64,000 nt of DNA from Thiothrix fructosivorans (GCF_017349355.1 NZ_JAFMPM010000006.1:868001-932000), one strand, 5' to 3'; positions 1-11,335 are shown, numbered from the stretch's first letter. The notes: a model not told the origin generated them from the letters alone. Numbers and translations are program-made.

Positions 1-1128
1 TACGCAGGTTGGGATGCTAAAGCGAAGGGTGCTGCGGCTGAAGAAGCATGGAACGGCACGTTTGCAGCTTATGCAGCGGCTTACCCAGCAGAAGCGGCTG
101 AATTCAAGCGTCGTATGGCTGGCGAATTGCCTGCTAATTGGGCTGAAGCATCTGCGGCAGCGATTGCAGCTATTGATGCGAAAGCTGAATCTCCGGCTAC
201 CCGCGTGGCTTCCAAAAATGCACTGGATGCGTTTGCACCATTGTTGCCGGAATTCCTCGGCGGCTCGGCTGACCTGACACCTTCCAACAACACTTTCAAC
301 AAGTCCAGCAAGCACATCAGTGCAGGCCACGGCAAAGCGCAAGATTTCAGCGGTAACTACCTGTCTTACGGTGTACGCGAATTCGGTATGAGCGCGATCA
401 TGAACGGTATGGCATTGCACGGCGGTTTGCTGCCTTACGGCGCGACGTTCCTGATGTTCTCCGAATACGCACGTAATGCCCTGCGTATGGCGGCGTTGAT
501 GAAGATTCAAAGCATCTTTGTTTACACCCACGACTCCATCGGTCTGGGCGAAGACGGCCCTACGCATCAGCCAGTTGAGCAAATCCCAACGCTGCGCATG
601 ATCCCGCGTATGTCGGTTTGGCGTGCGTGTGACGCGGTAGAAACTGCCGTTTCTTGGAAACATGCGATTGAATACAAAGGCCCTAGCACGCTGATTTTCT
701 CGCGCCAAAACCTGAAGCATCAGGTACGTGATGCGGCGACGATTGCCAATATCGCTAAAGGCGGCTACGTGTTGAAAGACACCGACGGCACACCTGACGT
801 GATCGTGATTGCTACCGGTTCTGAAGTCGAATTGGCAATGCAAGCAGCGGCGAAATCTGACAAGAAAGTGCGCGTGGTTTCCATGCCTTCTTGTGACGTG
901 TTCGATGCGCAAGATGCGGCGTACAAAGAATCGGTGTTGCCTGCCGCCGTCACTGCTCGCGTTGCAGTCGAAGCAGCCATCGGCGATGCTTGGTACAAGT
1001 ACGTGGGTCTGAACGGCAAGGTCATTTGCATGACCACGTTCGGCGAATCTGCACCGGCGGATCAGTTGTTCAAGCAGTTTGGTTTCACTGTTGACAACGT
1101 TCTGAACGCTATCAACAGCGTCGCGTAA
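1..1128 (+). CDS. tkt: Transketolase, C-terminal part (cut by window edge)
   Basis: Carboxy-terminal 375 residues of transketolase; the frame is open from the first base, so the N-terminal half lies outside the window. The enzyme moves two-carbon ketol units between sugar phosphates with thiamine diphosphate, in the Calvin and pentose phosphate cycles. The sequence shows the diagnostic GEDGPTHQP motif of the pyrimidine-binding domain, preceded by [10 protein letters not shown], and the C-terminal domain with [13 protein letters not shown]. It is followed at short distance by gap, pgk, pyk and fba on the same strand, which fits a carbon-fixation/glycolysis block. Identity is secure; whether it is a specialised cbbT cannot be told from the fragment. 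Confidence 0.95.
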   Translation, partial: YAGWDAKAKGAAAEEAWNGTFAAYAAAYPAEAAEFKRRMAGELPANWAEASAAAIAAIDAKAESPATRVASKNALDAFAPLLPEFLGGSADLTPSNNTFNKSSKHISAGHGKAQDFSGNYLSYGVREFGMSAIMNGMALHGGLLPYGATFLMFSEYARNALRMAALMKIQSIFVYTHDSIGLGEDGPTHQPVEQIPTLRMIPRMSVWRACDAVETAVSWKHAIEYKGPSTLIFSRQNLKHQVRDAATIANIAKGGYVLKDTDGTPDVIVIATGSEVELAMQAAAKSDKKVRVVSMPSCDVFDAQDAAYKESVLPAAVTARVAVEAAIGDAWYKYVGLNGKVICMTTFGESAPADQLFKQFGFTVDNVLNAINSVA

Positions 1129-1137
1129 GCAAAATGA

Positions 1138-2211
<1,074 letters not shown>

Positions 2212-2222
2212 GGTTCAAGGGT

Positions 2223-2242
2223 GGGCGGGGAATCCCTCGCCC
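2223..2242 (+). terminator. GC-rich hairpin between gap and pgk
   Basis: GGGCG plus GGG pair with CCC plus CGCCC across a three-base loop, with one bulged T. There is no U-run after it, so it is more likely an intercistronic stability or partial-termination hairpin than a strong terminator. Confidence 0.35.
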
Positions 2243-2317
2243 TCCTTCCTAGATCCGTCACATAAATCATCCCGCGCTTTATTTGACTGATTTGATTTCT
2301 GCAAGGAGTTCCACCAC

Positions 2318-3499
2318 ATGGCTTTCATCAAAATGACCGATCTGGATCTGAAGGGTAAACGTGTTCTGATCCGTTCCGACCTGAATGTTCCTGTCAAAGA
2401 CGGCAAAGTCACTTCCGACGCACGTATTACTGCTTCAATGGCGACCATCAAGTTCGCAATGGATGCGGGTGCAAAAGTCATGGTGACTTCTCACTTGGGT
2501 CGTCCGACCGAAGGCGAGTGGTCTGAAGCGGTTTCCCTGAAGCCGGTTGCTGATAATATTGCAGCGCGTTTGGGGTCAGACGTGCGCTTGATCAAGGATT
2601 GGGTTGAGGGTGGTTTTGAGGTAGCTGACGGCGAATTGGTCGTGCTGGAAAACTGCCGCGTTAACAAAGGCGAAAAGAAAAACGTTGAAGAAACCGCCAA
2701 GAAATACGCGGCGCTGTGTGATGTATTCGTGATGGATGCGTTTGGTACTGCGCACCGTGCTGAGGCTTCAACTTACGGCGTAGGCATGTTTGCTCCGGTT
2801 GCAGCAGCAGGTATGTTGTTGACCGAGGAATTGCTGGCGTTGGATAAAGCATTGGCAAACCCGGCGCGTCCAATGGTGGCTATCGTTGGCGGCTCTAAAG
2901 TTTCTACTAAGTTGACCGTGTTGGAAGCGTTGTCTGAGAAATGTGAACAGTTGGTGGTTGGCGGCGGTATTGCGAATACTTTCCTGAAAGCTACCGGTCA
3001 CAACGTGGGCAAGTCTTTGTGCGAAGATGATTTGGTTGACACAGCCAATGCGCTGATCACCAAAATGACCGCACGCGGCGCAATCATCCCCATCGCAGTG
3101 GATGTGGTTTGCGGCAAGAAATTCGACGCTAACGAACCAGCGGTTCTGAAAGACGCGAAAGATGTGGCTGACGACGACATGATTTTCGACATCGGCCCTA
3201 AATCTGCACAAGAACTAGTCGACATTATCATGAACGCTGGCACTGTCGTCTGGAATGGCCCGGTCGGTGTATTCGAGTTCGACCAATTCGGCGAAGGCAC
3301 GAAAGCGATTTCAATGGCAATGGCTGAAACTAAAGCGTTCACATTGGCAGGCGGCGGCGACACTATCGCTGCGATTCAGAAGTACGATATTTACGACAAA
3401 ATCTCCTACATCTCCACTGCGGGCGGTGCATTCCTCGAATACCTCGAAGGCAAAGTCCTCCCTGCGGTTGCCATGTTGGAAAAACGCGCTGAAGGTTAG
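2318..3499 (+). CDS. pgk: Phosphoglycerate kinase
   Basis: 393 residues, typical of bacterial Pgk. It transfers phosphate between 1,3-bisphosphoglycerate and ADP (reverse in the Calvin cycle). Visible are the signature [15 protein letters not shown] near residue 20, the substrate-binding SHLGRPTEG, the GGSKVSTKL segment, and the C-terminal nucleotide-binding loop AGGGDT followed by [13 protein letters not shown]. It has a clear aaggag ribosome site and follows gap in the same direction. Confidence 0.97.
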   Translation: MAFIKMTDLDLKGKRVLIRSDLNVPVKDGKVTSDARITASMATIKFAMDAGAKVMVTSHLGRPTEGEWSEAVSLKPVADNIAARLGSDVRLIKDWVEGGFEVADGELVVLENCRVNKGEKKNVEETAKKYAALCDVFVMDAFGTAHRAEASTYGVGMFAPVAAAGMLLTEELLALDKALANPARPMVAIVGGSKVSTKLTVLEALSEKCEQLVVGGGIANTFLKATGHNVGKSLCEDDLVDTANALITKMTARGAIIPIAVDVVCGKKFDANEPAVLKDAKDVADDDMIFDIGPKSAQELVDIIMNAGTVVWNGPVGVFEFDQFGEGTKAISMAMAETKAFTLAGGGDTIAAIQKYDIYDKISYISTAGGAFLEYLEGKVLPAVAMLEKRAEG

Positions 3500-3509
3500 T
3501 ACCTTCCGT

Positions 3510-3535
3510 TAGGGGCAATTCATGAATTGCCCCTA
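3510..3535. repeat. Perfect 26-bp palindrome
   Basis: TAGGGGCAATTCA is followed directly by its exact inverted copy, so the whole 26 bases equal their own reverse complement. It sits between pgk and pyk with no U-run, unlike an ordinary terminator. Palindromes of this GGGGCAATTCATGAATTGCCCC type look like dispersed repeats (inference); no second copy was noticed in this window. It could also act as a bidirectional terminator or mRNA stabiliser for pgk. Confidence 0.6.
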
Positions 3536-3607
3536 CAATCCCACACAAATGACATAAAACAAGCATAAACTTAAGCACTTTACAGCACACAGTTAATAGG
3601 TATTACA

Positions 3608-5050
3608 TTGAGAAGGACTAAAATTGTAGCGACTATGGGGCCAGCTACAGACACGCCGGAAGCGATTGAAGCGATCATTCGGGCGGGTGTGGACGTGGTG
3701 CGGATGAACTTTTCGCACGGTACACATGCTGAACATGCTGCTCGCGCCCAATTAGTACGTGAATTAGCCGCTAAAGTGGGGCGCGTGGTGGCTATCCTTG
3801 GCGACTTGCAAGGTCCTAAATTACGCATTGCCCGTTTTAAAGACGGTAAAATTACCCTGAAAGTCGGTGATTCGTTCATTTTGGATGCGGAACTGGCGAG
3901 TGACGTTGGTGATCAAGAACGCGTCGGCTTAGGCTATAAGGAATTGGTCAACGACGTGAGCGCTGGGGATGAACTCTGGCTGGATGATGGACGCATTGTG
4001 TTGGAAATCGTTGCGGTGAAGGGGCAGGAAATCCATACCCGCGCCATCAACGGCGGTATTCTCTCCAATAACAAGGGCTTGAATCGGCGCGGCGGCGGTT
4101 TGAGTGCTGAAGCGTTGACTGACAAGGACAAGGAAGACATTGCGGCGGCGGCGAGCATTGGCGTGGATTTCTTGGCAGTGTCGTTTCCGCGTTGCGCCGA
4201 TGACATCCACGAGGCACGGCGTTTGGCATTGGAAGCAGGCTGCAAAGCAGCGATTGTTGCCAAAATGGAACGCGCTGAAACGATGGAGGCGGCGGTTCGG
4301 GATGAAATTATCCTTGCCTCTGACGTGATTATGATTGCACGCGGCGATTTGGGCGTGGAAATCGGCGATGCGAAATTGCCGCAAGCGCAGAAATGCTTGA
4401 TCAGCCGTGCGCGTACTTTGAATCGTGCGGTGATTACCGCGACGCAAATGATGGAAACCATGACCGAAAATCCGATCCCGACGCGGGCGGAGGTCTTCGA
4501 TGTGGCAAATGCGGTAATGGATGGCACGGATGCGGTGATGCTATCCGGCGAAACGGCTACGGGGAAACACCCCGCGCTGGTTGTCAAAACCATGGCGGCA
4601 ATTTGCAAAGAAGCGGAAAATTCTAACGAGACTCGTCAATCGGGACACCGTATGAATGAACGCTTTGGACGCATCGACGAAGGCATTGCAATGGCGACCA
4701 TGTACACCGCGAATCACATGGGTGTGCGTGCGATTGCCGCCTTGACTGAATCGGGCGCAACTCCGTTGTGGATGTCGCGGATTCGTTCGGGGATTCCGAT
4801 TTACGCGCTGACTTCCAACGATGAAGCGGCACGGCGGGTGTGCATGTATCGCGGGGTTTATCCGGTGAAATTGCATGAGCCGATGAAAGACCCGAAAATA
4901 GCGAATCGTCAAGCAGTCGAGTTAATGATAGAAGAGGGCATCGTGGAAAACGGTGATCTGGTTATTATTACCAAGGGCGATTTGATGGGCGCGAAGGGGG
5001 GTACGAACCAAATGAAGATCCTGCGCGTCGGCGAACACCAGAACGGTTAA
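3608..5050 (+). CDS. pyk: Pyruvate kinase
   Basis: 480 residues. It makes pyruvate and ATP from phosphoenolpyruvate and ADP. The N-terminus RRTKIVATMGPAT and VVRMNFSHG are the standard ADP/substrate segments; the active-site signature IMIARGDLGVEIG and the following TATQMMETM are present, and a C-terminal regulatory-type domain runs to MKILRVGEHQNG. The only start that keeps the required N-terminal motif is TTG, with a weak ribosome site (aatagg), so translation initiation may be modest. The gene is monocistronic-looking, separated from pgk by a palindrome. Confidence 0.96.
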   Translation: MRRTKIVATMGPATDTPEAIEAIIRAGVDVVRMNFSHGTHAEHAARAQLVRELAAKVGRVVAILGDLQGPKLRIARFKDGKITLKVGDSFILDAELASDVGDQERVGLGYKELVNDVSAGDELWLDDGRIVLEIVAVKGQEIHTRAINGGILSNNKGLNRRGGGLSAEALTDKDKEDIAAAASIGVDFLAVSFPRCADDIHEARRLALEAGCKAAIVAKMERAETMEAAVRDEIILASDVIMIARGDLGVEIGDAKLPQAQKCLISRARTLNRAVITATQMMETMTENPIPTRAEVFDVANAVMDGTDAVMLSGETATGKHPALVVKTMAAICKEAENSNETRQSGHRMNERFGRIDEGIAMATMYTANHMGVRAIAALTESGATPLWMSRIRSGIPIYALTSNDEAARRVCMYRGVYPVKLHEPMKDPKIANRQAVELMIEEGIVENGDLVIITKGDLMGAKGGTNQMKILRVGEHQNG

Positions 5051-5101
5051 GATAAATACTATAGATGTTAATAGTTTAAGCAACATTTCGAGGAGAACAA
5101 C

Positions 5102-6166
5102 ATGGCTCTGATTTCATTACGTCAATTACTGGATCACGCGGCTGAAAACGGCTACGGGATGCCAGCGTTCAACGTCAACAACATGGAGCAAATCCACGCC
5201 ATCATGCAAGCGGCTGATGCGTGCAACTCCCCTGTTATCCTGCAAGGTTCTGCTGGTGCGCGTTCTTACGCAGGCGAACCATTCCTGCGTCACTTGGTAC
5301 TGGCTGCGGTTGAAATGTACCCGCATATTCCAGTGGTTATGCACCAAGACCACGGTTCTGAACCAGCAGTTTGCTTCCGTTCCATCCAGTCTGGCTTCTC
5401 ATCCGTGATGATGGATGGCTCGTTGATGGCGGATGCGAAAACTCCTTCAAGCTACGAATACAACGTTGAAACTACCCGTAAAGTGGTTGAACTGGCTCAT
5501 GCTTGCGGCGTTTCTGTGGAAGGCGAACTGGGTTGCTTGGGTTCACTCGAAACCGGCATGATGGGCGAAGAAGACGGTCACGGTGCAGAAGGTGTATTGG
5601 ATCATTCCCAATTGCTGACTGACCCAGAAGAAGCGGCTGATTTCGTGCGCAAAACTGGCGTTGACGCGCTGGCGATTGCGATTGGTACTTCACACGGTGC
5701 ATACAAGTTCACCAAGAAGCCTACCGGCAATGTATTGCGTATCGACCGTGTGAAAGAAATCCACGCTCGCATCCCTACCGTTCATTTGGTTATGCACGGC
5801 TCTTCTTCTGTGCCAGAAGATTGGCTCGAAATCATCAATAACTACGGCGGCGATATGGGTCAAACCTACGGCGTACCGGTTTCTGAAATTGTTGAAGGTA
5901 TCAAGCACGGTGTGCGTAAAGTTAACATCGACACTGACTTGCGTATGGCATCGACTGGTGCAATCCGTAAGCACTTGTTTGACAACAAGGCTAACTTCGA
6001 CCCACGCAAGTTCCTGAAAGAAGCAACCAAAGCGATGTCAGGCATTTGTAAAGACCGCTTTGAAGCGTTTGGTTGTGCCGGTCAAGCCAGCAAAATCAAA
6101 CCAGTTTCACTGGAAGTCATGTTTAATGAATACAAAGCTGGCAAGCTCGACCCGAAAGTGTCTTAA
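5102..6166 (+). CDS. fba: Class II fructose-1,6-bisphosphate aldolase (CbbA type)
   Basis: 354 residues. It is a zinc-dependent aldolase that cleaves or forms fructose-1,6-bisphosphate (and sedoheptulose-1,7-bisphosphate in autotrophs). Visible are [12 protein letters not shown] near the N-terminus, the metal-binding [11 protein letters not shown], the VEGELG segment with GSLETG, and [12 protein letters not shown] with the second metal histidine. Length and sequence style match the CbbA subgroup of Calvin-cycle bacteria. A strong cgaggag ribosome site precedes the ATG and a factor-independent terminator follows. Confidence 0.96.
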   Translation: MALISLRQLLDHAAENGYGMPAFNVNNMEQIHAIMQAADACNSPVILQGSAGARSYAGEPFLRHLVLAAVEMYPHIPVVMHQDHGSEPAVCFRSIQSGFSSVMMDGSLMADAKTPSSYEYNVETTRKVVELAHACGVSVEGELGCLGSLETGMMGEEDGHGAEGVLDHSQLLTDPEEAADFVRKTGVDALAIAIGTSHGAYKFTKKPTGNVLRIDRVKEIHARIPTVHLVMHGSSSVPEDWLEIINNYGGDMGQTYGVPVSEIVEGIKHGVRKVNIDTDLRMASTGAIRKHLFDNKANFDPRKFLKEATKAMSGICKDRFEAFGCAGQASKIKPVSLEVMFNEYKAGKLDPKVS

Positions 6167-6188
6167 TGCCGCTTAACGCATTGCGTTG

Positions 6189-6218
6189 AAAAGGGAGCTG
6201 CGGCTCCCTTTTCGTTTT
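6189..6218 (+). terminator. Rho-independent terminator after fba
   Basis: Ten-base perfect stem AAAAGGGAGC / GCTCCCTTTT with a TGCG loop, followed by cgtttt. It closes the tkt-to-fba block before the hydrogenase operon. Confidence 0.85.
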
Positions 6219-6306
6219 GCCCAGATTGCTTGAGTTAAGTCATACATTGGTTGCAGGGTGGCGTTACAATGTCCATCTAGACACGCAATAAAACGAGTCA
6301 TCTGCC

Positions 6307-8061
6307 ATGCCAAAATCATTATCTTCTGGCGCAGGTCAGCAACCTCACGACCATTTATTACACCGCTTGCATGATTTGCAAAGTCGCTTCTTGCATATCC
6401 CTCCACTGGAAATAGCCCCTCTCGCTACCGAGCTGGATTTACCCGTCAGTCAGGTGGAATCCGTGATTGATTTCTACAGCTTTTTCCACCGCAGCCCACG
6501 CGGGCGTTTCGACATCCTGTTCAGTAATTGCACCAGTTGTGGCGGCCTGACGCTGATGCAGCAATTGTGCGGTTTGCTGGGTGTGCAACCCGGTGTGACC
6601 CGTGCCGATGGCATGGTCAGCATTGACCAGACTTCGTGCGTGGGCATGTGTGATCAGGGTGCTGCTGTGTTGGTCAATGGGCGTACTCTGGTCAGACTGA
6701 CTGCCGCACAATTGCCGCATCTGGCGCAATTGGTGAACACCGCCACACCGCTGGATGAATGGCCTGCCGACTGGTTTGCAGTGCAGGACAATATCCGCCA
6801 CGCCGGTTTGTTGCTCAACGATACCTTGTCCGCTGGCGACGGATTGCGGGCAGCGGTTCAGGCTGGTGCAGATCAGTTACTGGCTGAAATCAGGCAAGCC
6901 AGCCTGCGCGGGCGCGGTGGGGCTGGTTTCCCCACTGCCATGAAATGGCAATTCTGCCGCGATGCCACCGCCCCGGAACATTACGTGGTGTGCAATGCCG
7001 ACGAAGGCGAACCCGGCACCTTCAAGGATCGGGTATTGCTGCACAGTTACGCACAGCAAGTGTTTGAAGGCATGGCGTTATGTGCTTACGTGATCAAGGC
7101 GCAGCATGGTTTCCTCTACCTGCGCGGTGAATACCGCTACCTCGTGCCATCACTGGAAGCCACGCTCGACGCAATGCGAACTGCCAATCTGCTGGGTGAA
7201 AATATCCTCAACCAGCCCGGTTTCAATTTCGACATCAGCATTGTGCTGGGTGCGGGCGCGTACATTTGCGGCGAAGAATCGGCGTTGCTCGAATCGTTGG
7301 AACAAAAGCGCGGTGTGCCACGGGTACGCCCGCCGTTTCCGGTGACGCACGGCTATTTGGGGCAGCCGACGGTGGTGGATAACGTAGAGACACTGGTTGC
7401 CGCTGTACACATTGCGGTGCACGGGGGGGAATGGTTTCGGGCGCACGGCACAGCGCAATCCGCAGGCAGCAAGGTCTTCAGCGTCAGTGGCGACTGCACT
7501 GCACCCGGCATTTACGAATACCCCTTTGGCATTAGCGTGCAAGATTTGCTGGAAGCGTGCGGTGGGCAAGACGCGCAAGCCGTACAAATCGGCGGGCCTT
7601 CTGGCACATTGATCGGGCGGGCGGAATTTGGGCGCAAACTGGCGTTTGAAGACCTCGCCACTGGCGGCTCGATCATGATTTACAGCGCACAGCGCGATTT
7701 GCTGGCGGTGGTGCGCAATTTCACCCATTTCTTTGCCCACGAAAGCTGCGGGTTCTGCACGCCTTGCCGCGTCGGGACACCGTTGTTGCGCAAGTACCTC
7801 GACAAGATCGCGTCAGGGCATGGCACGGTTTACGACCGTGAGGAAATGGCGCGGTTGGGCAAGCTGGTAAAACGCCGTTCGCATTGCGGGCTGGGGCAAA
7901 CCGCCGCCAATCCGCTGCTGGATTTGCTGGCGAAATTCCCGCAAGTCTACGCCGAACGCTTGCTGCATCAGGATTACGAGCCGTTCTTTAATCTGGATGC
8001 GGCACTGACTACTACCCGCGAGTTGACCCACCGCGATGATGCGGAGGCACATTTGTCATGA
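6307..8061 (+). CDS. hoxF: NAD-reducing hydrogenase diaphorase subunit HoxF (NuoE-NuoF fusion)
   Basis: 584 residues. Diaphorase subunit of the bidirectional, soluble group 3d [NiFe] hydrogenase; it carries FMN and exchanges electrons with NAD. Residues 1-165 form a NuoE-like thioredoxin-fold domain with cysteines C75/C78 and C111/C115 for a [2Fe-2S] cluster. From about residue 180 the protein is NuoF-like, with the FMN/NADH glycine loop GRGGAGFP (202-209), the ADEGEPGTFKDR segment, and C481/C484/C487 plus C527 for a [4Fe-4S] cluster. No separate hoxE is needed because of the fused N-terminal domain, as in the Cupriavidus-type enzyme. hoxU overlaps its end by 4 bp (ATGA). Confidence 0.95.
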   Translation: MPKSLSSGAGQQPHDHLLHRLHDLQSRFLHIPPLEIAPLATELDLPVSQVESVIDFYSFFHRSPRGRFDILFSNCTSCGGLTLMQQLCGLLGVQPGVTRADGMVSIDQTSCVGMCDQGAAVLVNGRTLVRLTAAQLPHLAQLVNTATPLDEWPADWFAVQDNIRHAGLLLNDTLSAGDGLRAAVQAGADQLLAEIRQASLRGRGGAGFPTAMKWQFCRDATAPEHYVVCNADEGEPGTFKDRVLLHSYAQQVFEGMALCAYVIKAQHGFLYLRGEYRYLVPSLEATLDAMRTANLLGENILNQPGFNFDISIVLGAGAYICGEESALLESLEQKRGVPRVRPPFPVTHGYLGQPTVVDNVETLVAAVHIAVHGGEWFRAHGTAQSAGSKVFSVSGDCTAPGIYEYPFGISVQDLLEACGGQDAQAVQIGGPSGTLIGRAEFGRKLAFEDLATGGSIMIYSAQRDLLAVVRNFTHFFAHESCGFCTPCRVGTPLLRKYLDKIASGHGTVYDREEMARLGKLVKRRSHCGLGQTAANPLLDLLAKFPQVYAERLLHQDYEPFFNLDAALTTTRELTHRDDAEAHLS

Positions 8062-8789
8062 GTAATACCTTGTTTATTGATGGGCAAGAAATCCCTTTCG
8101 CGCCCGGACAAACCATCATGGATGCTTCATTGGAAGCAGGCATCTACATCCCGCACCTGTGCCACAAACCGGGGCTAACCCCGCACGGCAGTTGCAAGCT
8201 GTGTACGGTGGAAGTGGACGGGCGCAGTGTTTCCGCCTGTACTTTGCCCGCTGCGGCTGGGATGAAAGTCGACAATAACACCCCCGCCTTGCAGGAAGTG
8301 CGCAAGACGCTGGTGCAGATGCTGTTCGTGGAAGGCAACCATTTATGCCCAACCTGTAGCAAAACCGGCGACTGCACCCTGCAAGCCCTCGGCTACCATT
8401 TCGGCATGTTGGACGGGCATTTCCCGCCGTTTTACCCGCGCCGTGAGGTGGATGCTTCCCACCCCGACCTGGTGCTGGATCGTGACCGTTGCGTGCTGTG
8501 CGAATTGTGCGTGCGTGCCAGCCGCGAACAGGACGGTAAAAACGTGTTCGCCATCAGCGGGCGCGGCGCAAGTGCACACATTATCGTCAACACCTCCAGC
8601 GGCAAACTGGGCGACAGCGATTTGACGTTGGACGATGCCGCCGCGCATATCTGTCCGGTCGGGGCAATCCTGCCGAAAAATCATGGCTGTGAAGTCCCGT
8701 TTGGGCGGCGCACCTTCGACCTGCATTCGGTTGCCGAATCCGATGTTGCCCACGTTGGTCTACAAAAAACGGAGCATCACGATGAGTAA
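8058..8789 (+). CDS. hoxU: NAD-reducing hydrogenase subunit HoxU
   Basis: 243 residues. Iron-sulfur relay subunit between HoxF and HoxYH, homologous to the N-terminus of NuoG. The sequence shows the plant-ferredoxin-like [2Fe-2S] pattern (LCHKPGLTPHGSCKLCTVEV with a distal Cys in SACTLP), the His/Cys cluster region GNHLCPTCSKTGDC, and the ferredoxin-type CVLCELCVRAS with a later CP in AAAHICPVGAI. The start overlaps hoxF by 4 bp and the end overlaps hoxY by 8 bp, indicating translational coupling. Confidence 0.95.
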   Translation: MSNTLFIDGQEIPFAPGQTIMDASLEAGIYIPHLCHKPGLTPHGSCKLCTVEVDGRSVSACTLPAAAGMKVDNNTPALQEVRKTLVQMLFVEGNHLCPTCSKTGDCTLQALGYHFGMLDGHFPPFYPRREVDASHPDLVLDRDRCVLCELCVRASREQDGKNVFAISGRGASAHIIVNTSSGKLGDSDLTLDDAAAHICPVGAILPKNHGCEVPFGRRTFDLHSVAESDVAHVGLQKTEHHDE

Positions 8790-9318
8790 GATCCGTATTG
8801 CCACTACCTCACTGGCAGGTTGTTTCGGTTGCCACATGTCGTTTCTGGACATGGATGAGCGGCTGGTCGGCTTGCTGGAATACGTCGAGTTTGACCGCTC
8901 CCCCCTCACCGACATCAAGCATTGCCAGCCCTGTGACATTGGTCTGGTGGAAGGCGGCTTGTGTAATGCCGAAAACGTGCATGTACTGCGCGAATTCCGC
9001 CAGCAATGCAAAATCCTGATTGCGGTTGGGGCGTGCGCCATCAACGGCGGCGTGCCCGCGATGCGCAACCATTACACGGTGCAGGAATGTCTGGAAGAAG
9101 CCTATTTAAACGGCGTGGGGGTGGATAACCCGATGATTCCGTCTGACCCTGAATTGCCGCTGCTGCTGTCCAAGGTTCACCCCCTGCATGAAGTGGTGCG
9201 GGTGGATTACTACCTGCCGGGCTGCCCACCATCGGGCGATGCGTTTTTCACCATTCTGAGCGACTTGTTGGCGGGAAAAGAACCTTCTCTGCCGAAAGCC
9301 ATGCTGCATTACGATTGA
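8782..9318 (+). CDS. hoxY: NAD-reducing hydrogenase small subunit HoxY
   Basis: 178 residues. Small subunit of the hydrogenase module, holding the proximal [4Fe-4S] cluster. The N-terminus SLAGCFGCHMSFLD has the CxxC pair, with further cysteines in GACAINGG and LPGCPPSGD, all typical of group 3 enzymes; there is no Tat signal, so the enzyme is cytoplasmic. An open frame continues 49 codons upstream inside hoxU, but the ATG used here is the one that gives the family N-terminus and has an upstream ggagcatcac site. Overlaps hoxU by 8 bp. Confidence 0.94.
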   Translation: MSKIRIATTSLAGCFGCHMSFLDMDERLVGLLEYVEFDRSPLTDIKHCQPCDIGLVEGGLCNAENVHVLREFRQQCKILIAVGACAINGGVPAMRNHYTVQECLEEAYLNGVGVDNPMIPSDPELPLLLSKVHPLHEVVRVDYYLPGCPPSGDAFFTILSDLLAGKEPSLPKAMLHYD

Positions 9319-9328
9319 GGGTCTGGAC

Positions 9329-10798
9329 ATGGAACACACTGCAAGCAACACGCGCCGCATCGCCATTGACCCTGTATCGCGGGTGGAAGGGCACGGCAAG
9401 ATTACCCTGCTGCTGGATGCCGACAACCATGTGCAGGAAGCGCGTTTGCACATTGTCGAATTTCGCGGCTTTGAGAAATTCATCCAAGGTCGCCCCTACA
9501 CCGAAGTGCCTTATTTTGTGCAACGGCTGTGCGGGATTTGCCCGGTTTCGCATCATCTGGCAGCGGCGAAAGCGGTAGACCAGATTGTTGGGGTGGATGA
9601 ACTGACCCCAACCGCCACCAAGCTGCGCCGCCTGATCCATTTCGGGCAGGTATTGCAATCGCACGCGCTGCATTTCTTCCACCTGTCGTCGCCCGATTTC
9701 CTGTTCGGGTTCGGCTCGAATCTGGCGCACCGCAATATCGTCGGTGTGCTGGAAGATTACCCCGACATTGGTCTGAAAGGCGTAAAACTGCGTAAATACG
9801 GGCAGCAGGTGATTGCTGCAATTGCAGGCAAGCGCATCCACGGCGCGGCGGCTATTCCCGGCGGCATGAACAAAGCCTTGAGCGATGACGAGCGTAAAGC
9901 CCTGCTGGTGGATATTGCCGATATTATCCGCTGGTCGCAGGATGCGGTCACACTCAATGAAACCATCCACCTGCAACACCCGGAAAACCACGCTTTCGCC
10001 ACCCTGTCGACCAACTATCTGGGCATGGTCGGGGCGCAAGGTGAACTGGAGTTGTATCACGGTGGCTTACGCGCCCGACGTGCCGATGGTAGCGATATTT
10101 TCGACCAGTTCGATTACCGCGATTACGGTTCCGCCATCCGCGAAGAAGTGCGCAACTGGTCGTACATGAAATTCCCTTACCTCACTGCGATTGGCAAGGA
10201 CAACGGCTGGTATCGGGTCGGGCCACTGGCGCGGGTCAACCTGTGCGACAGCATTCCCACCCCGCTGGCGGAAGCGGCGCGGGTACGCTTCCGTGCCTTT
10301 GCGGGTGGTGCGTATGTGCATGACACGCTGGCGTTCCATTGGGCACGGATGATCGAAATGCTGCATTGCGCCGAAGCGATTCAGGAACTGCTCAACGACC
10401 CCGATATTACGGGGACGGATTTGGTGGTAACGGGCGCAAAACGGGCGCAAGGGATCGGCGTGATCGAAGCCCCACGTGGCACGTTGTTCCATCACTATCA
10501 GGTCAATGAGCAAGGCTTGATTGAAAAGGCCAACTTGATTGTTTCCACTACCAGCAATAATCAGGCAATGAATGAATCAGTACGTTCGGTGGCTAATCAG
10601 TACCTCGATGGGCATGAGATTACCGAAGGCTTGCTCAATCATCTGGAAGTGGCGGTGCGGGCGTATGACCCGTGTTTGTCGTGCGCTACCCATGCGCTGG
10701 GCAAAATGCCATTACAGGTGGAAGTGGTGAGCGCGACGGGAGAAGTCCTCAATCGTGTCAGCAAAAACATGGATGGCGTGGTGGAGTGCGCATTGTGA
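9329..10798 (+). CDS. hoxH: NAD-reducing hydrogenase large subunit HoxH ([NiFe] site)
   Basis: 489 residues. Catalytic subunit that splits or forms H2. The N-terminal nickel ligand motif RLCGICPVSH (C68, C71) and the C-terminal DPCLSCATH (C449, C452, H455) supply the four cysteines of the NiFe site. About 34 residues follow H455; in the family such a tail is cut off by the dedicated protease once Ni is inserted, and hoxW lies immediately downstream to do this. The start codon is 10 bases after the hoxY stop. No hyp maturation genes are in this window. Confidence 0.95.
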   Translation: MEHTASNTRRIAIDPVSRVEGHGKITLLLDADNHVQEARLHIVEFRGFEKFIQGRPYTEVPYFVQRLCGICPVSHHLAAAKAVDQIVGVDELTPTATKLRRLIHFGQVLQSHALHFFHLSSPDFLFGFGSNLAHRNIVGVLEDYPDIGLKGVKLRKYGQQVIAAIAGKRIHGAAAIPGGMNKALSDDERKALLVDIADIIRWSQDAVTLNETIHLQHPENHAFATLSTNYLGMVGAQGELELYHGGLRARRADGSDIFDQFDYRDYGSAIREEVRNWSYMKFPYLTAIGKDNGWYRVGPLARVNLCDSIPTPLAEAARVRFRAFAGGAYVHDTLAFHWARMIEMLHCAEAIQELLNDPDITGTDLVVTGAKRAQGIGVIEAPRGTLFHHYQVNEQGLIEKANLIVSTTSNNQAMNESVRSVANQYLDGHEITEGLLNHLEVAVRAYDPCLSCATHALGKMPLQVEVVSATGEVLNRVSKNMDGVVECAL

Positions 10799-11256
10799 GT
10801 GCGCTGCCCCCGATTCTGCTATTTGGTTATGGCAATCCGGGGTGTGGCGATGATGCACTGGGGTCGTTGTTGCTGGAAGCAATCGCCGCCCAAGACTTGC
10901 TGGGTGTCGAATGCCAAACCGATATGCAGCTCCACGTTGAGCACATTACCGACTTAGTGGGGCGCGAATACGTGCTGTTCATGGATGCGGATATGAGCTG
11001 TGCTGCGCCGTATGTCGTGGAACAACTCACCGCGCAACAGGATAGCAGTTACACCAGTCATGCGATATCACCTGCGGCGGTGCTTCATGCCTTCCGGCAA
11101 GTGTATGGGGTGGATGCGCCGCCTGCGTATTTGTTGCACATACGCGGTTATGCGTTTGAGCTAGGGGATGCGTTAACGGCACAAGCGGCGGAGAATCTGA
11201 AGGCAGCGCTAGCATGGGTGCAGCATTTTGTTCGTGAAAAAGCAGAGAAAATATGA
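10795..11256 (+). CDS. hoxW: HoxH maturation endopeptidase HoxW
   Basis: 153 residues. Hydrogenase maturation protease (HybD/HycI fold) that removes the HoxH C-terminal peptide. The N-terminal ILLFGYGNPGCGDDALG is the family signature with the metal/Ni-sensing Asp, and MDADMS carries the second acidic ligand region. Translation most likely starts at a GTG sharing GTGA with the hoxH stop; the longer open frame reaching back 41 codons lies in hoxH and lacks family similarity. Last gene of the hox operon. Confidence 0.88.
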   Translation: MSALPPILLFGYGNPGCGDDALGSLLLEAIAAQDLLGVECQTDMQLHVEHITDLVGREYVLFMDADMSCAAPYVVEQLTAQQDSSYTSHAISPAAVLHAFRQVYGVDAPPAYLLHIRGYAFELGDALTAQAAENLKAALAWVQHFVREKAEKI

Positions 11257-11335
11257 TTTTTGTCGCTTATATCGCCTACTGATTCCCCTATGATCAGTGT
11301 GCATCGCAACATTTTTCGGAACAAGGAGCATCACT

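Noticed and set aside
3579-3606. TTTACA/TATTAC promoter just before pyk
   Set aside because: Transcription would start after the TTG start codon and remove the essential N-terminal motif from the message.
8635-8781. Extended N-terminus for hoxY reaching into hoxU
   Set aside because: The extension lacks family similarity; the ATG at 8782 gives the normal HoxY start and a typical overlap.
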